Assembly: GCA_035527095.1 (NCBI GenBank)
Contig: DATLBC010000064.1
Coordinates: 1 to 47,870, forward strand
Reading direction: 5' to 3'
DNA: 47,870 bases
Source: Sva-07 sp035527095
GTDB taxonomy: Bacteria > Actinomycetota > Acidimicrobiia > Acidimicrobiales > Ilumatobacteraceae
Shown: positions 7,639 through 15,932 of the stretch, piece by piece
How positions within the stretch are numbered: the first letter of the stretch is position 1
Layout: every line of letters begins with the position of its first letter
Notes under the pieces: model-generated
Told to the model about the DNA's origin: nothing
Databases searched by the model: none
What the model saw: only the letters and a program-made list of their open reading frames with translations
Position numbers and translations under genes: made by a program

Positions 7639-8493
7639 TCAGCGCGGGCCGACGCCGCTGACCTTCTCTGCCGCGAGGACCGTGGTCTCGGGAATCGCTT
7701 CGAGACGTTCGCGCGGGATCGGTTGGCCCGACACCTCCGAGTAGCCGTAGGTGCCCTGTTCGATTCGCGCCAGTGCTGCGTCGATCTCGAGGATCGTCTG
7801 GCGGGACTGCGTGGACAGCACGCGATCGAGATCACGTTGGACGACCATCGTGTCGCCTTCGCCGCCTTCGTCGTCGAACTGCACGTCGCCCATCTCGCCG
7901 TCTTCGATGATGCTCGTCGCCTCGTCCTCGAGCCGGGTCGCTCGCGCAACTTCGGCGACGCGGCGTGCCTGCAACTCCTCGCGCTGCTCCTTGAGGAACT
8001 TCACATCGAAATCCTTCGTGTACGCAATGCCATCTTTCGTGTGGCCCCGAGGCGCTGGGATCTCGACGCGCTCGAACTTGGCGTTCGACAGCAACGACGG
8101 GGTCAAGCTCGTCACTCCTGGTTGCTTCGGCTTACGCACGACCGGCGCTGCGGCCCGCTTCGTTGCCGGGGCGTTGACTGCCGGGGTCTTCTTGGCCGGG
8201 GCCTTCTTGGCCGGGGCCTTCTTGGCCGGGGCCTTCTTGGCCGGGGCCTTCTTGGCCGGGGCCTTCTTCGCAGGGGCCTTCTTCGCCGGGGCCTTCTTCG
8301 CCGGGGCCTTCTTCGCCGGGGCCTTCTTCGCAGGGGCCTTCTTCGCAGCAGCCTTCTTCGCAGCAGCCTTCTTCGCCGGGGCCTTCTTCGCCGGGGCCTT
8401 CTTCGCAGCAGCCTTCTTGCCCGCGGCCTTCTTCGCCGGGGCCTTCTTCGCAGCAGCCGTGGTGGCAGAACTCGTCTTTTTCGATGCGGCCAT
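7639..8493 (-). CDS. TraR/DksA-family protein without zinc cysteines, with a Lys-Ala-Pro N-terminal tail
   Basis: 284 aa in two parts. Residues ~15-105 are about 18 KKAPA/KKAAA pentapeptides, a histone-H1-like basic tail expected to bind DNA or RNA. Residues ~130-284 resemble DksA: a coiled coil (FLKEQREELQARRVAEVAR), an acidic loop (EDGEMGDVQFDDEGGEGD), a helix (DLDRVLSTQSRQTILEIDAAL), and ARIEQGTYGYSEVSGQPIPR. In the family this last part is GxYGxCxxCGxxIxxxRL with two more Cys near the end; all four are replaced and the protein has no Cys. It may act on RNA polymerase through its secondary channel (inferred) or only bind nucleic acid. ATG 8493 follows AGAGGAG; a TANNNT box is at 8525-8530. 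Placement before lspA is usual in actinobacteria. Confidence 0.85.
   Translation of the reverse strand: MAASKKTSSATTAAAKKAPAKKAAGKKAAAKKAPAKKAPAKKAAAKKAAAKKAPAKKAPAKKAPAKKAPAKKAPAKKAPAKKAPAKKAPAKKAPAKKAPAKKTPAVNAPATKRAAAPVVRKPKQPGVTSLTPSLLSNAKFERVEIPAPRGHTKDGIAYTKDFDVKFLKEQREELQARRVAEVARATRLEDEATSIIEDGEMGDVQFDDEGGEGDTMVVQRDLDRVLSTQSRQTILEIDAALARIEQGTYGYSEVSGQPIPRERLEAIPETTVLAAEKVSGVGPR
8179..8448. repeat. 18 tandem 15-bp units inside the DksA-like gene
   Basis: Eighteen consecutive 15-bp units (coding strand AAGAAGGCCCCGGCC and variants) encode KKTPA, KKAPA, KKAAA and KKAAG. Adjacent units are often identical at the DNA level, including a block of five at 8194-8268, which points to recent slippage or duplication. 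The tract is coding and in frame throughout, so copy number can change without breaking the gene. Confidence 0.95.
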
Positions 8494-8549
8494 GGTGCGC
8501 TCCTCTGGGCAGTGTGAGCGCCGGACTCTACCGGCTACCCGCCCAGATC

Positions 8550-8565
8550 GGCCGGACGACCGGCC
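8550..8565 (-). terminator. Hairpin just after ileS
   Basis: GGCCGG and CCGGCC arms around a 4-base loop begin 6 bases after the ileS stop codon on the minus strand. No T-tract follows, so it would be a GC-rich hairpin of the kind common in actinobacteria, not a classical intrinsic terminator. Confidence 0.35.
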
Positions 8566-8571
8566 TGCAGA

Positions 8572-11500
8572 TCACCGGCTGACAGCGACCGTGATCACCG
8601 GCTCTGCGCCGGCTTCACCGTCGACCCGTTCGGTACGCACGTCGGTTGCCAACGTCTCACCGGCGATCAGATCCCGGTGCGCGTCGATCGCGTCGATCCA
8701 TTCATCGCCCGCGGACACCGAGAGCTCGATCCGATCGGACACGTCGAGGCCGGCGTCGCGACGCGCCTGCTGGGCGAGGCGCACGAGATCGCGGGCACGG
8801 CCCTCGATCTCGAGTTCCGGAGTCACCTCGATGTCGAGGGCGATCACCCCGGCATGGGCACCGAGGCCGGCGCTGGCCTGATCTCCAGAAGCCACCAGCT
8901 CGAGGGCGTACTCCCCTGGCTCCAACGTGACGCCGCCGACCGTCACGAGGTCACCGGCCACGGACCAGTCGCCCGCCTTGTGGGCCCTGATCACCTGCTG
9001 GACGTCCTTGCCCAGCCGCGGACCGAGTTTCGCCGGCACGAGCTGGAGCCGCTCGGTCGCCACCGAAGCCACATCGGTCGTCAACTCGACCTCGCGAACG
9101 TTCACCTCGTCGGCGATGACGTCGACGAAACCCTCGAGCCGATCCGCGTCGGCGGATGCCACGGTCACACGATTCAGCGGCAGCCGCACCCTTCGTTGGT
9201 GTGCTTTGCGCACCGACAGCGTGGCCGAGCAGACATCGCGCACCAGGTCCATCGTGTCGACGAGGTCGTCATCGGCGGGAAGTTCGTCGGGATCCGGCCA
9301 GTCGGTGAGGTGAACGCTGGTGGCACCTCCTTCGCCACCATGGAGTCCTCCATAAATCTCCTCGGACAGCAACGGCAGCAGCGGCGACGCCACACGAACG
9401 AGCACGGACAGCACCGTGTGCATCGTGTCGATCGCATCGTGGTCGCCCGCCCAGAAACGGTCACGGCTGCGACGGACGAACCAGTTGGTGAGCACGTCGA
9501 GGTGTTCGCGCACGATCTGACAGGCGGCAAACAGGTCGTACGCGTCGAGGGCATCGGTCATGTCGGCCACGAGCGCCCGGGTCTTGGACAGCACGTATCG
9601 GTCGAGCACGTTCGACGAGTCGGTCCGGATGACACCTTGGTAGTCGGCGGCGTTCGCGTAGAGCGTCAGGAAGTACCACGAGTTCCAGAGTGGCAACAGG
9701 ACATGGCGCACCGTGTCGCGCATGCCGTCCTCGGTGACCATGCCGTCTCCTCCGCGCAGGATCGCCGACGACAGGAGATGCCACCGCATTGCGTCGGCCC
9801 CATGAGTGTCGAACATCTCGCGAGGGTCGGGGTAGTTGTTGAGGCTCTTCGACATCTTGCGGCCGTCGTCGCCGAGCACATTGCCGTGGCTCACACAGTT
9901 GGCGAACGCGGGTCGATCGAACAGTGCCGTTGCGAGAACGTGCAGGGTGTAGAACCAGCCGCGGGTCTGGCCGATGTATTCAACGATGAAGTCACCCGGG
10001 TAGTGGTGTTCGAACCAGTCCTGGTTCTCGAACGGATAGTGCACCTGGGCGAACGGCATCGAACCCGACTCGAACCAGCAGTCGAGCACCTCGGGGACGC
10101 GCCGCATCATCGACGACCCGGTGGGGTCGTCGGGGTTCGGCCGCACCAGTTGGTCGACCTCGGGGCGGTGCAGGTCGGTGACGGTGACTCCGAAATCTGC
10201 TTCGAGATCGGCGATCGAGCCGTAGACGTCAGTGCGCGGGTACGTCGGGTCGTCCGACTGCCACACCGGAATCGGTGAGCCCCAGAACCGGTTGCGGCTG
10301 ATCGACCAGTCGCGGGCGTTCTCGAGTCACTTGCCGAAGCTGCCGTCCTTGATGTGCGCCGGCTGCCAGGTGATCCCCCGGTTCAGTTCGACCATCCGGT
10401 CGCGGAACTCGGTGACTTTGACGAACCACGACGAGATCGCCCGATACACCAAAGGCTGCGAGCAACGCCAGCAATGCGGGTACGGGTGGTCATAGGTGGC
10501 GTGACGCATCACGACGCCACGCTCCTTCAGTTCGCGGATCACGGCAGGGTTGGCATCGAAGACGTGTGTACCGGCCCAGTCGGAGACCTCAGCGGTGTAC
10601 CGGCCGTGTTCGTCCATCGGACACACCGTGGGGATGCCGGCAGCGTTGGCGACGACCTGGTCGTCTTCACCGAAGCCGGGTGCGAGGTGGACGATGCCGG
10701 TGCCGTCCTCGGTGGACACGAAGTCGGCGGCGAGCACCTGGAACGCGTTCGGCGTGTCCGTGAAGTAGTCGAACAGCGGCGCGTAGCGGCGACCGACGAG
10801 CTCGGAACCCTTCAGAGTGGCCACCGTGGTCGCCTCGCCGAGCTCGGCGACGTACGCACCCAACAATGCCTCCGCCAGGATGTAGCGAGTGCCGTCGAGT
10901 TCGACGACGACATAGTCGATGTCCGACCCGACGGCGAGCGCCAGGTTCGACGGCAGTGTCCACGGCGTGGTGGTCCATGCGAGCATCCGTTCGCCGGACT
11001 CGAGTTCGAATCCCACGGTCAACGCGGGATCCTGTCGATCGCGGTAGACGTCGTCCATCCGAGTCTCGGTGTTCGACAGTGGGGTCTCGCACCGCCAGCA
11101 GTACGCGATCACGCGGAAGCCCTCGTAGATCAGCCCCTTGTCCCACAGCGTCTTGAACGCCCACATCACGCTCTCCATGTACGAGAGATCGAGGGTCTTG
11201 TAGTCGTTGTCGAAGTCGACCCAGCGGGCCTGACGGGTGACGTAGTCACGCCAATCGTCGGTGAATTGCAGGACGCTGGTCCGGCATGCGTCGTTGAACC
11301 TGTCGATGCCGAACGCCGTGATGTCGGGATGGCCGGAGATCCCGAGCTCCTGCTCGGCTTTGACCTCCGCCGGCAGCCCGTGACAGTCCCAACCGAAGCG
11401 CCGTTCGACGCGGCGGCCCCGCATGGTCTGATATCGAGGAATCGCGTCCTTGACATACCCGGTCAGCAGGTGGCCGTAGTGCGGCAATCCGTTCGCAAAT

Positions 11501-11658
11501 GGCGGCCCGTCGTAGAAGACGAACTCGTTCGAGCCGTGCTCACCAGCAGCGCGCTGGTCGATCGAGGCCTGGAAGGTGTCGTCTTTCGCCCACCGAGCGA
11601 GGATGTCCTCTTCGAGTCGGGGAAAGCTCGGCCGGGGGTCGACGTCTGGGTAGGCCAC
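8572..11658 (-). pseudogene. ileS: Isoleucyl-tRNA synthetase interrupted by one in-frame UGA
   Basis: 1028 codons of class I synthetase charging tRNA-Ile. Codons 1-443 (11658-10330) contain the HIGH-type motif HYGH in NGLPHYGHLLTG and the CP1 editing domain; TGA at 10327-10329 stops the frame; codons 445-1028 continue in the same frame with LENARDWSISRNRFWG, the KMSKS loop and the anticodon-binding domain. Relatives read GKWLENARDWSISR, so TGA replaces Trp (TGG); one base explains it. Everything else looks intact. The gene is normally essential: sequencing error, a recent mutation with another ileS copy, or readthrough are the options. The GTG start has TAGCAT 6 nt upstream. The longest downstream start is GTG 10266. 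Confidence 0.9.
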
Positions 11659-11664
11659 GCCACG

Positions 11665-11670
11665 ATGCTA
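11665..11670 (-). promoter_or_regulatory. -10 box of ileS (TAGCAT), leaderless start
   Basis: TAGCAT fits TANNNT and ends 6 nt before the GTG at 11658, in the 62-base gap after divIVA. No Shine-Dalgarno sequence is seen. Confidence 0.45.
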
Positions 11671-11720
11671 CCGACGCGGCCCGAACCCCGGACCAGAGGT
11701 TGGAGCGAGAGCAACCGCTC

Positions 11721-12611
11721 TCAGGAGCGGTCGTCGTCGAACGAGAACCGGAAGTCGTCCTCGTCGCGATCGGTGCCCTCGGCATCGACCACCGGCATTG
11801 CCTGTGTGGGCTCGTCGACTGCGTCACCCCACGGGTCGTCGGCATTCGACGTCTCGTCGCGCACGGCTTCGCCCTCGGCGATGTCCGCCACGATCACCAG
11901 CTCGTCGGAGATCGGCTCGGCGTCGTCGGCCAGGTCCACGCCACCATCGGGCGAGCCCGTCGCACCCGCGTCGGGCTCGTCGTCGGAGGCGGACAGCAAC
12001 GGCGGTCGGGCCTCGCCGAGCCCGCCGGGAACGCGTTCGGTGATGTCGACGATCGACGTTGCTGCTTCGCGGAGCCGATTGCGTTGCTCGGTGAGGAACA
12101 ACTCGAGTTGTTCGACATCGGCTTCGAGGAAGTCGCGGCGAGCCTTGAGGGCTTCGACTTCGCCGGCGATGGAGATCCGTTCTGCTTCGCCGACGCGTCG
12201 GGCCTCCGATCGGGCCTCGTCGACGAGCTGCGCTGACATCACGCGCGTGGAATCGAGTGTGTTCGCCGCCTCGTCGTTTGCTGCACCAACGATCCTGGCT
12301 GCCTCACCGCGAGCCTCGGCGACCGCGGTATCGGCAGTTCGCTGGGCGAGGAGCAGCGTGCGGCTGATCGTCTCGGCCTCGTCGACAGATGCATCGACCG
12401 GAGCAGGCGCCGCATCAGCGCCGGATGCTGACACCTCCTGCAGGCGGGCGACCGCAGCACGTGCTCGAGCCTCCATTGCGGTCGACTGGTTCTGCGCTCG
12501 TTCGAGCTCGTCGGCAACGTCGTTCAGGAAGACCTTGACCTCGTCCGGGTCGGCGCCCTTGCGGACGGTCTTGAACTCCGCGCTCCTGACGCGTTGTGGA
12601 CTCATCTCCAT
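11721..12611 (-). CDS. divIVA: DivIVA-domain polar growth/septum protein (Wag31-like)
   Basis: 296-aa cytoplasmic scaffold that binds curved membrane. The N-terminal DivIVA domain is recognisable: MSPQRVRSAEFKTVRKG then DPDEVKVFLNDVADELERAQ. Long coiled-coil stretches follow (residues ~60-190, rich in Ala, Glu and Arg), then an acidic Asp/Glu/Ala/Pro tail ending FSFDDDRS. In actinobacteria this protein marks the poles and directs peptidoglycan synthesis (family knowledge). It begins 17 bases after sepF; the usual small YggT gene between sepF and divIVA is absent. The frame opens ATG GAG ATG AGT, so the second ATG (12605) is equally possible. Confidence 0.88.
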   Translation of the reverse strand: MEMSPQRVRSAEFKTVRKGADPDEVKVFLNDVADELERAQNQSTAMEARARAAVARLQEVSASGADAAPAPVDASVDEAETISRTLLLAQRTADTAVAEARGEAARIVGAANDEAANTLDSTRVMSAQLVDEARSEARRVGEAERISIAGEVEALKARRDFLEADVEQLELFLTEQRNRLREAATSIVDITERVPGGLGEARPPLLSASDDEPDAGATGSPDGGVDLADDAEPISDELVIVADIAEGEAVRDETSNADDPWGDAVDEPTQAMPVVDAEGTDRDEDDFRFSFDDDRS

Positions 12612-12628
12612 GGTGTACTCCTGTGTCG

Positions 12629-13219
12629 TCAGTCGTCGTAGTCGTCGTACCGAACGGCTCGCGGTGCCGGCGGCTTCAGGAGGTAGACGCCGGTTGCGAC
12701 CTTCTCCATCGAGCCGTCGAGCGCGTAACAGATGCCACTTGCGAAGTCGATCAGGCGGCGAGCGACCTCGCGTTCGGTGCCCTCGAGATTCATGATGACA
12801 GGCTGGCCGTCCTTGAACTTGTCCGCGACCTCTTGGGCCTGGTCGAACCGACGCGGCCTCACGGTGTGGGGCTCCATGGATCCTCCCGGAACGCTGTGCA
12901 GGTTGGGTTGCGGTGTCTGAGTCGGCCTGACCTGGACACCGGAGTCGTCCGAGCGTCCATTGGCCGCCCGGCGTGACGGAGAGGCGTCGAAGTCTCGGGA
13001 CGGGAAACTCGGCCGGGCCGACACGGTGCGAACCGTCGGCTCCTCCTCGGGCTCCCAGCCACGCTGGTTCGAGCCCGAGCCGGCGGGACGCGCTTCACCG
13101 TCTCGTGTCCCACGAGTTGGGCGCGCCGGTTCCACCGGCTCGTCGTAGTCGTCGTAGTCGTCGTACGCATCGTCGGGACCGAGACCCAGGTAGTCCATGG
13201 TCCGTTTCCAGAGTGACAT
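12629..13219 (-). CDS. sepF: Cell division protein SepF
   Basis: 196-aa FtsZ-binding protein. MSLWKRTMDYLGLG forms the membrane-binding amphipathic helix; a long disordered Arg/Pro/Ser linker follows (residues ~30-110); the C-terminal SepF domain contains PVIMNLEGTEREVARRLIDFASG and GVYLLKP. With ftsA absent from the cluster, SepF is the likely membrane anchor for FtsZ, as shown for actinobacteria generally. Tyr-Asp repeats occur at both ends (DDYDDYDDYDE near residue 20 and YDDYDD at the C-terminus). ATG 13219 has a strong GGAGGG ribosome-binding site. Followed by divIVA 17 bases on. Confidence 0.95.
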   Translation of the reverse strand: MSLWKRTMDYLGLGPDDAYDDYDDYDEPVEPARPTRGTRDGEARPAGSGSNQRGWEPEEEPTVRTVSARPSFPSRDFDASPSRRAANGRSDDSGVQVRPTQTPQPNLHSVPGGSMEPHTVRPRRFDQAQEVADKFKDGQPVIMNLEGTEREVARRLIDFASGICYALDGSMEKVATGVYLLKPPAPRAVRYDDYDD

Positions 13220-13292
13220 GCATTCCCTCCTGCGGGGCGCAGGCTAGCCCAGCGTGCGCCCGACGAGGTGGACGCCCAGCACGGTTTCCCGA

Positions 13293-13967
13293 TCAGGACA
13301 TCGCCGTCGGTCGAGGTGGTCGCTCCCCGAACAGCGCTGTGCCCACTCGGACCTCTGTACTGCCCTCCGCCACGGCGACCTCGAGGTCGCCGGACATCCC
13401 CATCGAGCAGACATCAAGGCCCAGATCATCGACCAGCCCACGAACCTCGCGGAACCCGGATCGCGCTGCCTCGCCGTCACCACCCGTGGGCCCGACAGTC
13501 ATCAGCCCGCACACCTGCAGTCCGTGCCCAGCCGCGCGATCGACGAGGGCCGCCACGTCGCCGACGTGACACCCGCCCTTGGCCGGATCTCCGGTCGTGT
13601 CGACCTGGACGAGCACTCGCGCTCCGGGGTCGCGCTTCGCAACCTCGTCGACCAACGATGCTCGATCGAGACTGCACCACACGTCGACCAGACCGACCAG
13701 GAGCCGGACCTTGTTGCGTTGCAGCCGTCCGATGAAGTGCACCTCGGGGTGGAGCTGTTCGATGGACGAGCGCTTCTCGAGCAACTCCTGGGCGTAGTTC
13801 TCGCCGATGGCATCACAGCCGCCGGCGACCGCCGCAGCGACCGCCTCCGGCCCGAACCCCTTGGTCACACCGACCACGGCCACATCGTGGGTCCACGACC
13901 GCTCGACAGCGTCGATCCTCGAACGCAACGCAGCGACGCGTGTTCGCGCCGCATCGGGATCGATCAT
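13293..13967 (-). CDS. yggS: YggS/PLPBP-family pyridoxal-phosphate homeostasis protein
   Basis: 224-aa single-domain PLP-binding TIM barrel that buffers free PLP; it has no known catalytic activity. Motifs: VVGVTKGFG with the PLP lysine, IGENYAQEL, HFIGRLQRNK, the SMGMSGDLEVAV phosphate site and VRVGTALFGER. The frame is open further upstream, but ATG 13967 is chosen because it overlaps the pgeF stop by 4 bases (ATGA) and gives the family length. Its place between pgeF and sepF is the conserved actinobacterial order. Confidence 0.94.
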   Translation of the reverse strand: MIDPDAARTRVAALRSRIDAVERSWTHDVAVVGVTKGFGPEAVAAAVAGGCDAIGENYAQELLEKRSSIEQLHPEVHFIGRLQRNKVRLLVGLVDVWCSLDRASLVDEVAKRDPGARVLVQVDTTGDPAKGGCHVGDVAALVDRAAGHGLQVCGLMTVGPTGGDGEAARSGFREVRGLVDDLGLDVCSMGMSGDLEVAVAEGSTEVRVGTALFGERPPRPTAMS

Positions 13968-14668
13968 GGTTCCTCGAACCAGGCAAGGAGCGCGTGGCGT
14001 TCGGTTTCGGACCTGATGCGATGGGAACGAAACCGTCGGTCGCAACCCGTGCAGGTTCCGACCACGTCCAGCCCGACGCCTCGACGCGCGAGGCCGGCGG
14101 TGACGGCCGCTGGAACGTCGAGCGCTTGCGTGGCCCAACGGGTCGATCCGGACACCTCGCATCGTGACGCTCCGACGCCGCCCGCCACGAGATCGAGATC
14201 CGCGGTTCCGAACTCGTAGCAGCAGGCGTGGATGCATGGTCCCAGCACTGCGGCGGCCACGTGAGTGCCCGTCGACTCGATGGCATCGACCGCGACGTCG
14301 AGCACACCGGCAGCGAGTCCCCTCCAGCCACCGTGGGCGACCACGCGGGCGGCTCCATTCGCTCCGAACAGGGCGAGTGGCGCACAGTCGGCGGCCCAGA
14401 CCGCGAGCGTCTCGTTCGATCGGTCGGCGACGAGGACGTCACCGACCCCGGCGGTTGGCCATGACATGACGGCGAGCGAATCGATCGCCACGACGTCGGT
14501 GCCATGCACCTCGTCGAGCATCACCCAGCGCGTGCCGGTCAGCGCGTGCTGGCGTCGAAGCAATTCGGCGGGATCGACCAGATCAGGACGGACATCACCA
14601 TCTGTGCACTCGGTCACCGCAGCGACAGCGACACCTCCGTCGATCGCGCGTCGAAGAAGTTCCTGCAT
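13964..14668 (-). CDS. pgeF: PgeF/YfiH (laccase-domain, DUF152) protein
   Basis: 234-aa copper/zinc-binding protein of the family called peptidoglycan editing factor or multi-copper polyphenol oxidase, also reported with purine nucleoside phosphorylase activity. Metal ligands and hallmarks seen: DEVHGTDV, WAADCAPLALFG, VVAHGGWRGLAAG, LGPCIHACCYEFG and the C-terminal RFRSHR. It starts 27 bases after ftsZ and overlaps yggS by 4 bases, so it belongs to the ftsZ transcript. In E. coli it prevents L-Ser from entering the stem peptide, which would fit the neighbourhood. Confidence 0.92.
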   Translation of the reverse strand: MQELLRRAIDGGVAVAAVTECTDGDVRPDLVDPAELLRRQHALTGTRWVMLDEVHGTDVVAIDSLAVMSWPTAGVGDVLVADRSNETLAVWAADCAPLALFGANGAARVVAHGGWRGLAAGVLDVAVDAIESTGTHVAAAVLGPCIHACCYEFGTADLDLVAGGVGASRCEVSGSTRWATQALDVPAAVTAGLARRGVGLDVVGTCTGCDRRFRSHRIRSETERHALLAWFEEP

Positions 14669-14695
14669 CGACGGGAGCGATCGTTCCGCGGCGTC

Positions 14696-15799
14696 CTATT
14701 TCAGGAATGACGGAACATCGAAGTCGTCGTCGTCGGCGTCGTCGGCCAGCGGGTCCTCGTCGTCATCCGATCCGAAGAGCTCGGTGATACGCGTCGAGGC
14801 CGTTCGCGGACCGTCGTCGCCCGTGGTGCTGCGCAGCGGCGAAGCGTCGTCGAGGCGATCGAATCCGGCAGCGATGACCGTGATGCGGACTTCGTCGCCC
14901 ATCTCGTCGTCGATCACCGTTCCGAAGATGATGTTCGCATCCTGATGCGCGACACCGTGGATGATCTCGGCGGCTGCATTCATCTCGAACAACCCCATGC
15001 CCGAGGGCCCGGTGATGTTGAGCAACACCCCGCGGGCTCCGTCGATGGCCGACTCGAGCAGCGGGCTGGAGATCGCAGCCTTGGCGGCAGACACGGCGCG
15101 GTCGTCGCCGCTGGCCTGACCGATGCCCATCAGTGCCGAACCGGCGTTGGACAGCACCATCTTCACGTCCGCGAAGTCGGTGTTGATGAGGCCTGGCGTG
15201 GTGATGAGGCCGGTGATGCCCGACACGCCCTGCAGGAGCACCTCGTCGGCCATCTTGAACGCGTTGAGCACACTGGTCTTGTCGTTGGCGACGGTGAGCA
15301 GTCGATCGTTCGGGATGACGATCAGCGTGTCGACCTTCTCCTTGAGCTTCTGCACGCCGTTGTCGGCCTGGACCGCGCGGCGGCGACCCTCGAAGGAGAA
15401 CGGTCGTGTGACGACGCCGATGGTGAGCGCGCCGGCCTCTCGTGCGATCTCGGCGATGACAGGAGCCGCACCGGTTCCGGTACCGCCGCCCTCGCCGGCG
15501 GTGATGAACACCATGTCGGCCCCGCGCACCATTTCCTCGATCTCGTCGTGGTGCGCTTCGGCAGCGGAACGACCCACTTCGGGATCGCTGCCGGCGCCGA
15601 GGCCACGCGTGAGGTCTCGACCGACGTCGAGCTTGACATCGGCATCGCTCATGAGCAATGCCTGCGCATCGGTGTTGACAGCGATGAATTCGACGCCTTT
15701 GAGCCCGGCGTCGATCATCCGGTTGACGGCGTTCACGCCACCACCGCCGACGCCGACGACCTTGATCACGGCGAGATAGTTCTGCGGAGCGCCGACCAT
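14696..15799 (-). CDS. ftsZ: Cell division GTPase FtsZ
   Basis: 367-aa tubulin homologue that forms the Z-ring. The GTP-binding domain has KVVGVGGGGVNAVNRM, GLGAGSDPEVG and the tubulin signature GGGTGTGAAP; the T7 loop is present as NTDFADVKMVL. An acidic linker (SDDDEDPLADDADDDD) leads to the conserved C-terminal peptide DVPSFLK, the SepF-binding tail. The frame is open to a TTG at 15814, but ATG 15799 is preferred because GGAGGA lies at the right distance before it. Preceded by a 133-base gap after ftsQ, followed by pgeF. Confidence 0.98.
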   Translation of the reverse strand: MVGAPQNYLAVIKVVGVGGGGVNAVNRMIDAGLKGVEFIAVNTDAQALLMSDADVKLDVGRDLTRGLGAGSDPEVGRSAAEAHHDEIEEMVRGADMVFITAGEGGGTGTGAAPVIAEIAREAGALTIGVVTRPFSFEGRRRAVQADNGVQKLKEKVDTLIVIPNDRLLTVANDKTSVLNAFKMADEVLLQGVSGITGLITTPGLINTDFADVKMVLSNAGSALMGIGQASGDDRAVSAAKAAISSPLLESAIDGARGVLLNITGPSGMGLFEMNAAAEIIHGVAHQDANIIFGTVIDDEMGDEVRITVIAAGFDRLDDASPLRSTTGDDGPRTASTRITELFGSDDDEDPLADDADDDDFDVPSFLK

Positions 15800-15912
15800 C
15801 AGCGGGTCCTCCAAGTGTGTTGGTTCATGATTCGGATCGTTTCAGCCGTGCAAGCGTGTGATGCAAGCGGACAATGGGAGCAGACGTTGCTGGACACATC
15901 CTGTCAGGTCCG
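15800..15912 (-). promoter_or_regulatory. ftsZ upstream region with a direct repeat
   Basis: This is the only sizeable gap between mraZ and pgeF. It holds two direct copies of TGCAAGCG (plus strand 15849-15856 and 15862-15869, 13 bp apart), a possible operator. GGAGGA for ftsZ is near 15810. I could not pick a convincing -35/-10 pair, but a separate ftsZ promoter here is usual in actinobacteria. Confidence 0.35.
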
Positions 15913-15932
15913 GCGTCCACAAGTGTGGACGC
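15913..15932. promoter_or_regulatory. 20-bp dyad directly after ftsQ, resembling paired DnaA boxes
   Basis: GCGTCCACA, 2 bases, TGTGGACGC: perfect 9-bp arms that begin immediately after the ftsQ stop codon. Each arm matches 7 of 9 positions of the high-GC actinobacterial DnaA box TTGTCCACA, in inverted orientation. It could also be an RNA hairpin (attenuator or processing site) between ftsQ and ftsZ; no T-run follows. Confidence 0.4.

Noticed and set aside
8179..8448. Short regular repeats, considered as a CRISPR array
   Set aside because: Units are 15 bp, contiguous without spacers, and in frame inside a coding gene.
7456..8517. Open frame with LLGRG repeats opposite the DksA-like gene
   Set aside because: The repeats are the reverse complement of the KKAPA codons; the minus-strand gene has a ribosome-binding site and a conserved domain.
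10230..10266. A deliberate split ileS made of two proteins
   Set aside because: The second half has no ribosome-binding site and would start 20 codons after the stop, losing the conserved SISRNRFWG segment of the catalytic core.
10327..10329. Genome-wide reassignment of UGA to tryptophan
   Set aside because: Many intact genes here end in TGA at the expected place (e.g. murE, rluD/lspA overlap, glpK), and TGG is used normally for Trp.
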